This document shows positions 12,027 to 22,783 of a stretch of 64,000 nt of DNA, piece by piece. Position numbers and translations under genes: made by a program. Under the pieces are notes generated by a model that was given only the letters and a program-made list of their open reading frames with translations, searched no databases and had not been told where the DNA came from. The stretch is taken from the NCBI RefSeq assembly GCF_958295425.1, contig NC_081153.1:124001-188000 (forward strand). Direction: 5' to 3'. This stretch comes from Solea solea (taxonomy: Eukaryota; Chordata; Actinopteri; Pleuronectiformes; Soleidae). Position 1 is the stretch's first letter, and each line of letters begins with the position of its first letter.

Positions 12027-12590
12027 CTGAGGAGGAAGACAAGAAGGGAGAGGAAGAGATGGATGAGGCATGGACAGATTTGGGAAAAATGTATAATTGT
12101 GTCTCACAATAAATATACTACTGCAAAAGTATCACTAATGTTACACTAGACAAATGCTGTTTAAATCACAAACATATTTGGAATAGGAGTATAGGAATTG
12201 CGGATAGATAACATTTGTTTTGTAAAGATCCAGATTCTTGTGCTTCAACTGCGAAAATCAGAGTGCATTTTCTATACATAATCATTATATATTGTGCTTC
12301 AATTTAAGCACATTCTCATGTTATGGGTTTTATTTAAAGCAACACAATTTTCAACCTTCACGTAATGTCTCTAAGCAGGGATGGGAAGTATTTCTGATAC
12401 ATGTATTAAAAAAAATACATATTTAAAATACGAAATATGCTCTTTTCTGGAGATGATGAAAAATTCCTTCAGATTTTGTACCAATATATTTCCATTATGT
12501 GTATTTTATTTAAAATACTGTAACATACATCCTTTGAAAAAAAGTGATGACATAAGAAGACAAATTGCAGGATGCTGCTTCAGATTGGAC

Positions 12591-13080
12591 GTCATGGTGC
12601 TTGTGCCTACTTTAATTTGCCAGGACTTGTTAAGATCACAATTAGTCTACATAAGAATTGAATTGAGTCAAGCGATTACCATCAGAGCTGAGTTTCAAGA
12701 CTTTAGAGCTCACTCTGTCGTTTACATCGATGACAGTGTTAAAGTCGCCACATAAAATAATTTTGTATCCGACCAATAGGGGTTCTTTAAGTCTTTTAAA
12801 AAGTTGAAAAATGTTTGTTCTCTCATGAGAGGTGTACACGTGTATCGTTCGTATTTTTTCTCCTCGGTAAAAACAATCCAACATGAGCAATCTACAAGGA
12901 ATTAAATTAGGAAATCATTCGTTTTACGAATAATAGTGACATCACCAGTTTTAGAAAAAAGATCCCACCATCAGCTTTACTTTCGCCAATAGAAATTACA
13001 CTTAGACCTTTGTTCCACATGCTGGATACCGTTACTCTTTACTTGTGTTCAGTCTCAGTTCTTGACAACATAATATGTCA
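12591..13080 (-). pseudogene. Decayed LINE endonuclease fragment (L1/Tx1 type)
   Basis: On the minus strand the longest open part (12642-12890) reads MLMLDCFYRGEKIRTIHVYT and later contains IILCGDFNTVID. The GDFN motif with the preceding hydrophobic strand is typical of the apurinic-like endonuclease domain of L1/Tx1 LINEs. Further upstream, to about 13080, other frames give similar pieces (for example VSSMWNKGL), separated by stops and shifts. It is a 5' part of an ORF2 with no reverse transcriptase attached. It is a separate relic from the plus-strand LINE tail at 13408. Confidence 0.75.
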
Positions 13081-13218
13081 AAGTCAGTTTTCAACAAGAA
13101 TTTAATTTGTTGGGCTCTAAAAGAATTTGATTGGATGCCATGGGCATTCCAAGATGAAACTTTGGGGAAGGTCATAAATGTTTGGGGGGTTATGGTGTGG
13201 GTTTGTCGTGATTTTATA

Positions 13219-13220
<2 letters not shown>

Positions 13221-13256
<36 letters not shown>

Positions 13257-13260
13257 TTAT
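13221..13260. repeat. AT/TATTT microsatellite
   Basis: An (AT)n run followed by TTATATATATTT. The copy in macro-copy 2 is 6 bp shorter. It lies between the two LINE relics. Confidence 0.9.
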
Positions 13261-13407
13261 TTTAAAATAAGTTGTTGCCAAAGTTGTTGCTGTAAGGGGG
13301 GCTCTCTGCTACAGCCTGCGGGTAAAGCGGGGTGCTGCCAACTCGCTGACCCTGACCCTTATACCTATTCCAAGCCCTACCAGTAGAGGTCCCCCAAGCC
13401 CCAATTT

Positions 13408-14600
13408 ATGAGCTGGAATAAAATGATATCAAAGTTTAGTTGGGGTGGCAAAAGACCCACGATAAGACTGGAAACTCTCCAGCTGCCAAAAGAAGAAGGA
13501 GGGATGAGACTTCCAAAATTAAAGGAATACTACCATGCGGCCCAATTGAGATATATTGTAGGTTGGTGCAAACCAGACACAGTGAAATGAAATAGAAAAA
13601 GAGTTTGGAGAAAACCCAGTACAGAATATAATTGGGGATAAAGAAACATACAAGAAGATTCAAAACCAAATAGACACAATCACGATGTTCACATACAAAA
13701 TATGGTTCAGCATAATAAAAAAATATAAGATACAGAAAGACACTAATTTATTGAATATGATAGCAATTTTACACCGACTAGGTACGATATAGGATTTAAA
13801 CAGTGGACAACCAAGGGAATCACAGCATGGTGTGTTTTGGTGAAAGATGGACAGCTTGAGAGTTTCCAAAATATGACAGAAAAAAAGGATTTAGATAATC
13901 AATCATGAATTCTGTGGATTCCTGCAACTTAGAGACTACTATATGAAAGAGATCAGGATGGACCCCTCCTGAGAAGTGAATAGTGTGATCCAGATCATCA
14001 TAATCAACGCATACAAAGAAACCACAATTAGAATTATATTGGGACTATATAAAAAAAATGCTACAAAATACATAAAAAAAAAAGATGGGAATCAGGATTT
14101 AACATAAAACTTAGTGATGAAGATTGGCTAAGATTGGTATAATCTGCCAGACATTAGCCTCATGTATGAAACAAAGTGATTTTGAAGCAGAAACATATTT
14201 AGGTTACAAGGTCAGAGCTGCAGTGACTTCCTGACAAGTACAAATGAGCATTTCATGGGTTGTACTGGCAACAGATATGACAAATGTTGGGTGGCTGGGA
14301 GATTTTTTTTTAATCAGTCTTGAATATGTCAAAGATTACCCACAATATTAACTTTGAAGCATTGTTAGTTTTGTGTAGCATCAGCTAAAACATGTACTCC
14401 CTCCCCTCTTAATTTGAAAAGAGGACATTTGTAATATGGAAATGATTGAATATTTGGTGGTTTTGAGGAGGACTGATGCAGGACAAAAGTATTAATCTTT
14501 TATGACAACAATTCTTGGGAGTGAACATTCCTGCCATATACTCAAGTGTATGGTGAAAACAATGTTCAGTGTTCTATTGATCTATTAATAAAATGTTTTC
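13408..14600 (+). pseudogene. Decayed LINE ORF2 C-terminal region
   Basis: The frame at 13408-13590 reads FSWGGKRPTIRLETLQLP and then GGMRLPKLKEYYHAAQLRY. This matches in pattern the C-terminal part of the better preserved LINE at 28.4 kb (FIWNGKTPRVSMEKL, GGLRLPNLEKHYLAAQMR). Downstream, fragments such as IGFKQWTTKGITAW appear in the same or shifted frames, with many stops. The element is 5'-truncated. Its 3' end is not sharply defined; an AATAAA lies near 14587. Sequence 13261-13400 upstream is GC-richer and unassigned. Confidence 0.7.
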
Positions 14601-15399
14601 ATTTGAATTCCAATTTGCCAAGAGACCTTCTTACAAGAAAGTGTGCCATATGCACTAACACAGTGGAAATGAATCATAATGAAGCCTGAGGGTTAAGGAA
14701 ACAGTTTGTCATCAACTAAATACTGTAGGTGTCCAAAGCCTGAGGGTCAGCCTCTCTTTCATCCCCGGATGAAGCAGAATCCAGTCACGTTAACTGTGCG
14801 TTGTAAGAATGGAAAAGACTGTCATAAAAAAAAAATAATAATTACAACACCCACACTGTATCAACATTCAGAGTGGACCTCATTTTTAAGAATAGAGGGA
14901 TAGATTTAGTGTATAGCCTACTTGTTAAATAGACAGGACAGTGCAGCAGCAGCACCAGCGAAGCTCTCTGAACAGATCAGCAATGTGACCCACAGTCCTC
15001 ACAACCGAAGACGCAGCCGAAACACAGCAAGCGGTTCCGCGAAAACGGGAGCTTTGCAGCTGCGGGTTCGGGTGAGAGGACATCGGTTCTCACAGTGGAA
15101 CTGTTCAGACAGCAAGTCTGGCTCCCGTGTAACGTCGCAGACAACACCATCTCAGAGATAGGATACTGACTGCATTTAAACACTAAACTTTCGAAAAAAA
15201 CAGCAAAGCGAAAAAGAAAAAAAAGAGCATGGAACATTTACATGTGCATATATTAGTATTAACTATATTTCGATTAATGCGTGTGTGTTTAAATGCATGT
15301 GTATGTATGTAGTTAAAGACGTAGTTACTGTAATTAACGAACACATTTTAGCAATGGCCTGCTGTTTAGCTCATTATAATAATGTAAAATTTCACTTAC
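14601..15399. other. Low-copy spacer with CpG-rich part
   Basis: No gene recognised. The part at 14930-15180 is relatively CpG-rich with CAG triplets (GCAGCAGCAGCACCAGCG). It has short open frames on both strands, including 79 codons on plus, none of which looks like a known family. It could be an old CpG island or first exon next to the exon-like block at 15400. The rest is A/T-rich. Confidence 0.35.
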
Positions 15400-15600
15400 C
15401 TCTACATTTTTGAGCATCTTCCTGTGACATGTCAATAGCCTCCCTCTACCACCAACTTCCCCAGTAATTCCTTGGTCAGCGACTGATGCTGCAACTCCAT
15501 TACATGTTCATCCACCTGCTGAGCAGACACTAACCTGTTCACGTTTTGGATATTAATCCGCTGCTGCTGTGGTGGGGAACTACGTTGCGTTGGAGTGTGA
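15400..15600 (-). pseudogene. Exon-like block Z with strong donor and a frame break
   Basis: On the minus strand an open stretch contains RINIQNVNRLVSAQQVDEH and later LTKELLGKLVVE. It then hits a stop a few codons before a consensus donor GTAAGT at 15399-15394. Reading one base out of frame from that point stays open up to the donor, so a one-base shift is likely. The upper boundary is not defined. I do not recognise the protein. It lies upstream, in minus orientation, of blocks X and Y in B3 and could come from the same parent gene, but the phase at its donor does not fit block X directly. Confidence 0.4.
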
Positions 15601-15771
15601 CGATGGTCGATAATTATCTTAAAGCTACAGTAGTAGTTGAAATAAACTGCCCCTTTGTTTCACCACACATGCATGGCAGAAATGTTCGCTTCCAAGATTT
15701 TTTGTAATAAAAACATAACAGATTAATCCTCTGCATTCTTTGTGCGTTTGGATTTTTTTTTGAGGATATCT

Positions 15772-15799
15772 TACACCAAATTGCTTCAAATTTGGTGTA
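15772..15799. repeat. 11-bp inverted repeat
   Basis: TACACCAAATT at 15772-15782 and AATTTGGTGTA at 15789-15799 are exact reverse complements with a 6-nt loop. The identical pair is in macro-copy 2. Confidence 0.6.
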
Positions 15800-15943
15800 G
15801 GTGAAGTTATTTTCCACTGTCAGGGAATATCAACATTTTTCATTATCATATAACACACTATTCAATCAATATCTGAAGCTAAAATGATGTGGTTGTATTT
15901 TAGGGATATCATAGTATGGTGTGAATGTGGGTTTAGGAATAAA

Positions 15944-15986
15944 TGTGTGTGTGTGTGTGTCTGTGTCTGTGTATCTGTGTGTATGT
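15944..15986. repeat. TG microsatellite
   Basis: A (TG)n run with CTG and TATC interruptions. Cysteine/valine open frames over it are repeat artefacts. Confidence 0.9.
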
Positions 15987-16174
15987 GCAACTCCAGGCAC
16001 TTCTTGTTCTCACATCAAGTTCAAATCGACATGATACACAGGCACCTACACCTACAAAGAGGCTCATACACACATTCACTCCTTTGAGTAAAAAAAAGAA
16101 ACAGGCATCTTGAGGGACTTCAAAGACTTGCCCTCTACGTGAACCCAAACAAAAGTCTGGTTTTGTTTACACAG

Positions 16175-16309
16175 GTGCAATTACAGGTAAACACAATGTT
16201 TCACTTTGTTTGGGGCATCCTGACTGTCAAAGACACAGCCTCAGACGCTGAAGACCTCGACCTCATCAACATCAGTCACAATGTACTGAAAAAGAAAAAG
16301 GTTAAATAA
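16175..16309 (+). other. Candidate terminal exon, plus strand
   Basis: After TTTGTTTACACAG, which looks like a 3' splice site, the frame is open to a TAA at 16307. Within it, from an ATG at 16196, are GILTVKDTASDAEDLDLINI and a lysine-rich end. Codon use looks protein-like (GCCTCAGACGCTGAAGACC). It is short and unrecognised, so it may be a gene fragment or chance. It is preserved in macro-copy 2. Confidence 0.3.
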
Positions 16310-16656
16310 TTTATCAAAACTAACCCTAACCCTATCATATTATAGTGATTACATGTAAAATAATTACATTAAATCAAACATAAGCTAGATGTTTTGTATG
16401 ACCTGTGTGATCATCCGTTTTTGATGAAGTTTAAAATCCATAATTTGTATTAGTAGTGTATGATTTCACTTTCACTGAACTCAGTACCACTTATACTTCA
16501 TATACTAGTAGTATGGAGTACTTTTACTGTATACGTTTTGGAGGAATATAGGGTCAAAGTTCACTTTTTGCAACAAACAATAGGGTAACATTTTTTGATG
16601 AAGTATAAAATCCTTATTTTTTATCAGTAGTTTATGATTTAACTTTCACTGGACGT
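16310..16656. other. A/T-rich spacer with a partial local duplication
   Basis: No gene seen. Two similar stretches of about 60 bp (near 16418-16480 and 16597-16653) both carry TTTTGATGAAGT, AAAATCC and TATGATTT followed by ACTTTCACT. Two telomere-like CCCTAA units at about 16321-16334 are too few to mean anything. Confidence 0.5.
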
Positions 16657-16875
16657 ATTCAGCTGAGGTTAGGCTGTTTTCGGATTTTTTTCTTTTTTCT
16701 ACTGTCCCATAATATAAACCTCACTAATGAAGTTAACATCATATAAGATATACTTCTGTACCCTCAGTGTTTGATTTTGCAATGATTTCACTGTTGGGAT
16801 GTGTTTTTCTATTGGTGTCTGTTTGTGTGCGCATCCAGCCGAGATAAGGCTGTTTCGGATTTTTTTCTACTGTCC
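16657..16875 (-). repeat. Inverted S176 monomers
   Basis: About 1.25 S176 monomers in reverse orientation: CTACTGTCCCATAATATAAACC is the reverse complement of the GTTTATATTATGGGACAGTAG region. Within about 100 bp S176b resumes in direct orientation, so the two sets form an inverted repeat. Confidence 0.88.
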
Positions 16876-16977
16876 ACAGTACTGTGCAAAGGTTTTAGGC
16901 AGTTGTGAAAAAAATGAATCAATCATCAATCAACAAAATGCAGTGAATAAACAAAAGAGAAATCTAAATCACCCTTT
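16876..16977 (+). mobile_element. Tc1-like transposon end fragment
   Basis: It begins CAGTACTGTGCAAAGGTTTT, which I recognise as the terminal repeat start of a widespread fish Tc1-like transposon. Further subterminal words follow (AAACAAAAGAGAAATCTAAA). No transposase remains. It separates the inverted and direct S176 blocks, and its right junction falls in CCCTTTGTGAGG. Confidence 0.7.
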
Positions 16978-17717
16978 GTGAGGTTTATGTTATGGGACAG
17001 TAGAAAAATGAAAAAAATCAGAAAACAGCCGTATCCCTGCTGAATGCGCACAAAAACAGAGACAAATAGAAAAACACATCCAAACAGTGAAATCATTGCA
17101 AAATCAAACACTGAAGGTATATAACTATATCTTATGAGATGTTAACTTTATTTGTGAGGTTTATGTTATGGGACAGTAGAAAAATGAAAAAAATTGCGAA
17201 AACAGCCGTATCCATGCTGAATGCGCACAAAAACAGAGACAAATAGAAAAACACATCCAAACAGTGAAATCATTGCAAAATCAAACACTGAGGGTACATC
17301 AATATACCTTATAAGATGTTAACTTCATATTATAGGACGGTAGAAAAAAGATTAAAATACCCTCGATCAGCCTTAGTCCCTGATACACATACGGAAAAAT
17401 CAGACTCCTGGCTTAATGCCTTTAGGAATTATTACAAAAAACACACCCAAACGTCTGACCATTGACCTTTTCCGAAAGTTGCACAGGTCTAAAACTCGGC
17501 AACCGGGATAAGCTTTAGTCCCTGATACACATACAGAAAAATCAGACTCCTGACTCAATGCCTTTAGGAATTATTACAAAAAACACACCACAGCGGCTGA
17601 CCTTTGACCTTTCCAAAGGTTGCACGGGTCTGAAACTCAGCACCCTGGATCAGCCAGGAGTCCCTGATACACATACGGAGAAATCAGCATCCGGGCTCAT
17701 TGCCTTTAGGAATTATT
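16978..17717 (+). repeat. Composite array: S176b then S141
   Basis: S176b monomers (to about 17340; marked by GACAGTAGAAAAATG and CCGTATCCCTGCTGAATGCG) pass through the junction GAAAAAAGATTAAAATACCC into S141 units of 141 bp (AGTCCCTGATACACATACGG ... CTCGGCACCCTGGAT). The last S141 unit leads into a linker. Confidence 0.93.
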
Positions 17718-19945
17718 GAAGAAAAGACAGTTTCCCACGTTTCTTACATTTGAATTTTACAGACTGTGTTTTTGGCAGTTTTTTTTGGCCAGGGGGAAAA
17801 AAGCCCACAGTCCTGTGTCCAAAAACTGAAGACTCTATACAGTCTTAGACTCTTTGGCCAGAGTGGAAGTTTTGGAGGAACTACATTTCTACAGGTCGCA
17901 GGAGTGTGAATATTTCATATGTCGTTTGGGGTCCCAAGACGAGCGGAACGACGAGGGTACATTAGTATATCTTATAAGATGTTAACTTTATTTGTGAGGT
18001 TTATGTTATGGGACAGTAGAAAAATGAAAAAAAATCAGAAAACAGTCGTATTCCAGCTGAATGCGCACAAAAACAGACAAAAATAGAAAAACACATTCAC
18101 ACAGTGAAATCATTGCAAAATCAAACACTGAAGGTATATAACTATATCTTATGAGATGTTAACTTTATTTGTGAGGTTTATGTTATGGGACAATAAAAAA
18201 ATGAATAAAATCAGAAAACAGCCGTATCCCTGCTGAATGCACACAAAAACAGAGACAAATAGAAAAACACATCCAAACAGTGAAATCATTGCAAAATCAA
18301 ACACTGAAGGTATATAACTATATCTTATAAGATTTTAACTTTATTTGTCTGGTTTATGTTATGGGAGAGTAGAAAAATGAAAAAAATTGCGAAAACAGCC
18401 GTATCCCTGCTGAATGCGCACAAAAACAGACACAAATAGAAAAACACATCCAAACAGTGAAATCAATATAAATTTAAACACTGAGGGTACATCAATATAC
18501 CTTATAAGATGTTAACTTCATATTATAGGACAGTAGAAAAAAGATTAAAATACCCTCGATCAGCCTTAGTCCCTGATACACATACGGAAAAATCAGACTC
18601 CTGGCTTAATGCCTTTAGGAATTATTACAAAAAACACACCCGAACGGCTGACCTTTGACCTTTCCGAAGGTTGCACAGGTCTGAAACTCGGCACCCTGGA
18701 TCAGCATTAGTCCCTGATACACACACGGAAAAATCAGACTCCTGGCTCAATGCCTTTAGGAGTTATTACAAAAAACACACCCGAACGGCTGACCTTTGAC
18801 CTTTCCAAAGGTTGCACGGGTCTGAAACTCGACACCCTGGATTAGCCTTAGTCCCTGATACACATACGGAAAAATCAGACTCCTGGCTTAATGCCTTTAG
18901 GAATTATTACAAAAAACACACCCGAACGGCTGACCTTTGACCTTTCCAAAGGTTGCACGGGTCTGAAACTCGGCACCCTGGATTAGCCTTAGTCCCTGAT
19001 ACACATACAGAAAAATCAGACTCCTGGCTAAATGCCTTTAGGAATTATTACAAAAAACACACCCGAACGGCTGACCATTGACCTTTCCGAAGGTTGCACA
19101 GGTCTGAAACTCGGCACCCTGGATCAGCCTTAGTCCCTATACACACACGGAAAAATCAGACTCCTGGCTCAATGCCTTTAGGAATTATTACAAAAAACAC
19201 ACCCGAACGGCTAACCATTGACCTTTTTCGAAAGTTGCACAGGTCTGAAACTCGGCAACCGGGATAAGCTTTAGTCCCTGATACACATACGGAAAAATCA
19301 GACTCCTGACTCAATGCCTTTAGGAATTATTACAAAAAATACACCACAGTGGCTGACCTTTGACCTTTCCAAAGGTTGCACGGATCTGAAACTCAGCACC
19401 CTGGATCAGCCAGGAGTCCCTGATACACATACGGAGAAATCAGCATCCGGGCTCATTGCCTTTAGGAATTATTGAAGAAAAGACAGTTTCCCACCTTTCT
19501 TACGTTTGAATTTTACAGACTGTGTTTTTGGCAGTTTTTTTTGGCCAGGGGGAAAAAAGCCCAAAGTCCTGTGTCCAAAAACTGAAAATCAGGTCATGTC
19601 AGACTCTATACAGTCTTAGACTCTTTGGCCAGACTCCTGGCTTAATGCCTTTAGGAATTATTACAAAAAACACACCCGAACGGCTGACCTTTGACCTTTC
19701 CAAAGGTTGCACGGGTCTGAAACTCGGCACCCTGGATTAGCCTTAGTCCCTGATACACATACAGAAAAATCAGACTCCTGGCTTAATGCCTTTAGGAATT
19801 ATTACAAAAAACACACCCGAACGGCTAACCATTGACCTTTTCCGAAAGTTGCACAGGTCTGAAACTCGGCAACCGGGATAAGCTTTAGTCCCTGATACAC
19901 ATACGGAGAAATCAGCATCCGGGCTCATTGCCTTTAGGAATTATT
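17718..19945 (+). repeat. Higher-order unit D1-1
   Basis: Order: long linker 17718-17957 (GAAGAAAAGACAG to GAACGACGAGGG), S176b to about 18546, S141 (about 6.5 units) to 19473, short linker 19474-19634, S141 to 19945. The short linker fuses into S141 at GGCCAGACTCCTGGC. S141 units with a perfect DR1 (TGACCTTTGACCT) and with a one-base variant (TGACCATTGACCT) alternate. Confidence 0.92.
18649..18661 (-). promoter_or_regulatory. DR1 nuclear-receptor-type site (representative of the S141 array)
   Basis: TGACCTTTGACCT is the reverse complement of AGGTCAAAGGTCA, two AGGTCA half-sites spaced by one base. That is the known consensus for HNF4, RXR heterodimers and COUP-TF. One such site sits at the same place in most S141 units; many units have TGACCATTGACCT instead. 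The sequence match is direct; binding is inference. Confidence 0.5.
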
Positions 19946-22783
19946 GAAGAAAAGACAGTTTCCCACCTTTCTTACATTTGAATTTTACAGACTGTGTTTT
20001 TGGCAGTTTTTTTTGGCCAGGGGGAAAAAAGCCCACAGTCCTGTGTCCAAAAACTGAAGACTCTATACAGTCTTAGACTCTTTGGCCAGAGTGGAAGTTT
20101 TGGAGGAACTACATTTCTACAGGTCGCAGGAGTGTGAATATTTCATATGTCGTTTGGGGTCCCAAGACGAGCGGAACGACGAAGGGACATTAGTATATCT
20201 TATAAGATGTTAACTTTATTTGTGAGGTTTATGTTATGGGACAGTAGAAAAATGAAAAAAAATCAGAAAACAGTCGTATTCCAGCTGAATGCGCACAAAA
20301 ACAGACAAAAATAGAAAAACACATTCAAACAGTGAAATCATTGCAAAATCAAACACTGAAGGTATATAACTATATCTTATGAGATGTTAACTTTATTTGT
20401 GAGGTTTATGTTATGGGACAATAAAAAAATGAATAAAATCAGAAAACAGCCGTATCCCTGCTGAATGCACACAAAAACAGAGACAAATAGAAAAACACAT
20501 CCAAACAGTGAAATCATTGCAAAATCAAACACTGAAGGTATATAACTATATCTTATAAGATGTTAACTTTATTTTTGAGTTTTATGTTATGGGCAATAAA
20601 AAAATGAAAAAAATCCGAAAACAGCCGTATCCCTGCTGAATGCGCACAAAAACAGACACAAATAGAAAAACACATACAAACAGTGAAATCAATATAAATT
20701 TAAACACTGAGTGTACATCAATATACCTTATAAGATGTTAACTTCATATTATAGGACAGTAGAAAAAAGATTAAAATACCCTCGATCAGCCTTAGTCCCT
20801 GATACACATACGGAAAAATCAGACTCCTGGCTTAATGCCTTTAGGAATTATTACAAAAAACACACCACAGCGGCTGACCTTTGACCTTTCCAAAGGTTGC
20901 ACGGGTCTGAAACTCGACACCCTGGATTAGCCTTAGTCCCTGATACACATACGGAAAAATCAGACTCCTGGCTTAATGCCTTTAGGAATTATTACAAAAA
21001 ACACACCCGAACGGCTGACCTTTGACCTTTCCAAAGGTTGCATGGGTCTGAAACTCAGCACCCTGGATTAGCCTTAGTCCCTGATACACATACAGAAAAA
21101 TCAGACTCCTGGCTCAATGCCTTTAGGAATTATTACAAAAAACACACCCGAACGGCTAACCATTGACCTTTTTCGAAAGTTGCACAGGTCTGAAACTCGG
21201 CAACCGGGATAAGCTTTAGTCCCTGATACACATACGGAAAAATCAGACTCCTGACTCAATGCCTTTAGGAATTATTACAAAAAATACACCACAGTGGCTG
21301 ACCTTTGACCTTTCCAAAGGTTGCACAGATCTGAAACTCAGCACCCTGGATCAGCCAGGAGTCCCTGATACACATACGGAGAAATCAGCATCCGGGCTCA
21401 TTGCCTTTAGGAATTATTGAAGAAAAGACAGTTTCCCACCTTTCTTACGTTTGAATTTTACAGACTGTGTTTTTGGCAGTTTTTTTTGGCCAGGGGGAAA
21501 AAAGCCCAAAGTCCTGTGTCCAAAACTGAAAATCAGGTCATGTCAGACTCTATACAGTCTTAGACTCTTTGGCCAGACTCCTGGCTTAATGCCTTTAGGA
21601 ATTATTACAAAAAACACACCCGAACGGCTGACCTTTGACCTTTCCAAAGGTTGCACGGGTCTGAAACTTGGCACCCTGGATTAGCCTTAATCCCTGATAC
21701 ACATACAGAAAAATCAGACTCCTGGCTTAATGCCTTTAGGAATTATTACAAAAAACACACCCGAACGGCTGACCTTTGACCTTTCCAAAGGTTGCATGGG
21801 TCTGAAACTCAGCACCCTGGATTAGCCTTAGTCCCTGATACACATACAGAAAAATCAGACTCCTGGCTAAATGCCTTTAGGAATTATTACAAAAAACACA
21901 CCCGAACGGCTGACCATTGACCTTTCCGAAGGTTGCACAGGTCTGAAACTCGGCACCCTGGATCAGCCTTAGTCCCTATACACACACGGAAAAATCAGAC
22001 TCCTGGCTCAATGCCTTTAGGAATTATTACAAAAAACACACCCGAACGGCTAACCATTGACCTTTTTCGAAAGTTGCACAGGTCTGAAACTCGGCAACCG
22101 GGATAAGCTTTAGTCCCTGATACACATACGGAAAAATCAGACTCCTGACTCAATGCCTTTAGGAATTATTACAAAAAATACACCACAGTGGCTGACCTTT
22201 GACCTTTCCAAAGGTTGCACAGATCTGAAACTCAGCACCCTGGATCAGCCAGGAGTCCCTGATACACATACGGAGAAATCAGCATCCGGGCTCATTGCCT
22301 TTAGGAATTATTGAAGAAAAGACAGTTTCCCACCTTTCTTACGTTTGAATTTTACAGACTGTGTTTTTGGCAGTTTTTTTTGGCCAGGGGGAAAAAAGCC
22401 CAAAGTCCTGTGTCCAAAACTGAAAATCAGGTCATGTCAGACTCTATACAGTCTTAGACTCTTTGGCCAGACTCCTGGCTTAATGCCTTTAGGAATTATT
22501 ACAAAAAACACACCCGAACGGCTGACCTTTGACCTTTCCAAAGGTTGCACGGGTCTGAAACTTGGCACCCTGGATTAGCCTTAATCCCTGATACACATAC
22601 AGAAAAATCAGACTCCTGGCTTAATGCCTTTAGGAATTATTACAAAAAACACACCCGAACGGCTAACCATTGACCTTTTCCGAAAGTTGCACAGGTCTGA
22701 AACTCGGCAACCGGGATAAGCTTTAGTCCCTGATACACATACGGAGAAATCAGCATCCGGGCTCATTGCCTTTAGGAATTATT
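19946..22783 (+). repeat. Higher-order unit D1-2 with internal 894-bp duplication
   Basis: Order: long linker 19946-20186, S176b to about 20770, S141 to 21418, short linker 21419-21577, S141 to 22312, short linker 22313-22471, S141 to 22783. The stretch around the first short linker recurs 894 bp later, so an extra block was added by unequal exchange. Confidence 0.92.

Larger units (their letters stand above)
9373..12590 (+). repeat. B unit, copy 3 (long form)
   Basis: 3,218-bp B unit. It matches B1 and B2 up to 11570, then has about 245 bp absent from them (11571-11815), then rejoins. It is followed not by satellite but by segment C: after GATTGGAC the sequence changes to GTCATGGTGC. It carries a private change, ATGATTATGCTG near 9645. 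Confidence 0.92.

Noticed and set aside
14706..14903. 65-codon plus-strand frame in segment C
   Set aside because: The macro-copy 2 counterpart has a 5-bp loss that breaks it, and the sequence resembles no family I know.
16321..16334. Telomere-like CCCTAA words
   Set aside because: Only two units; expected by chance or as a common motif, with no array.
17341..19945. Regular repeats that could be mistaken for a CRISPR array
   Set aside because: Units of 141 or 176 bp are directly adjacent with no unique spacers, and the setting is eukaryotic.
21451..21684. 77-codon frame (MNFTDCVFGSFFWPGGKK) recurring in D
   Set aside because: It crosses the short linker into S141, has a TTG start and ends at the usual S141 stop. 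It is a by-product of repeat structure.
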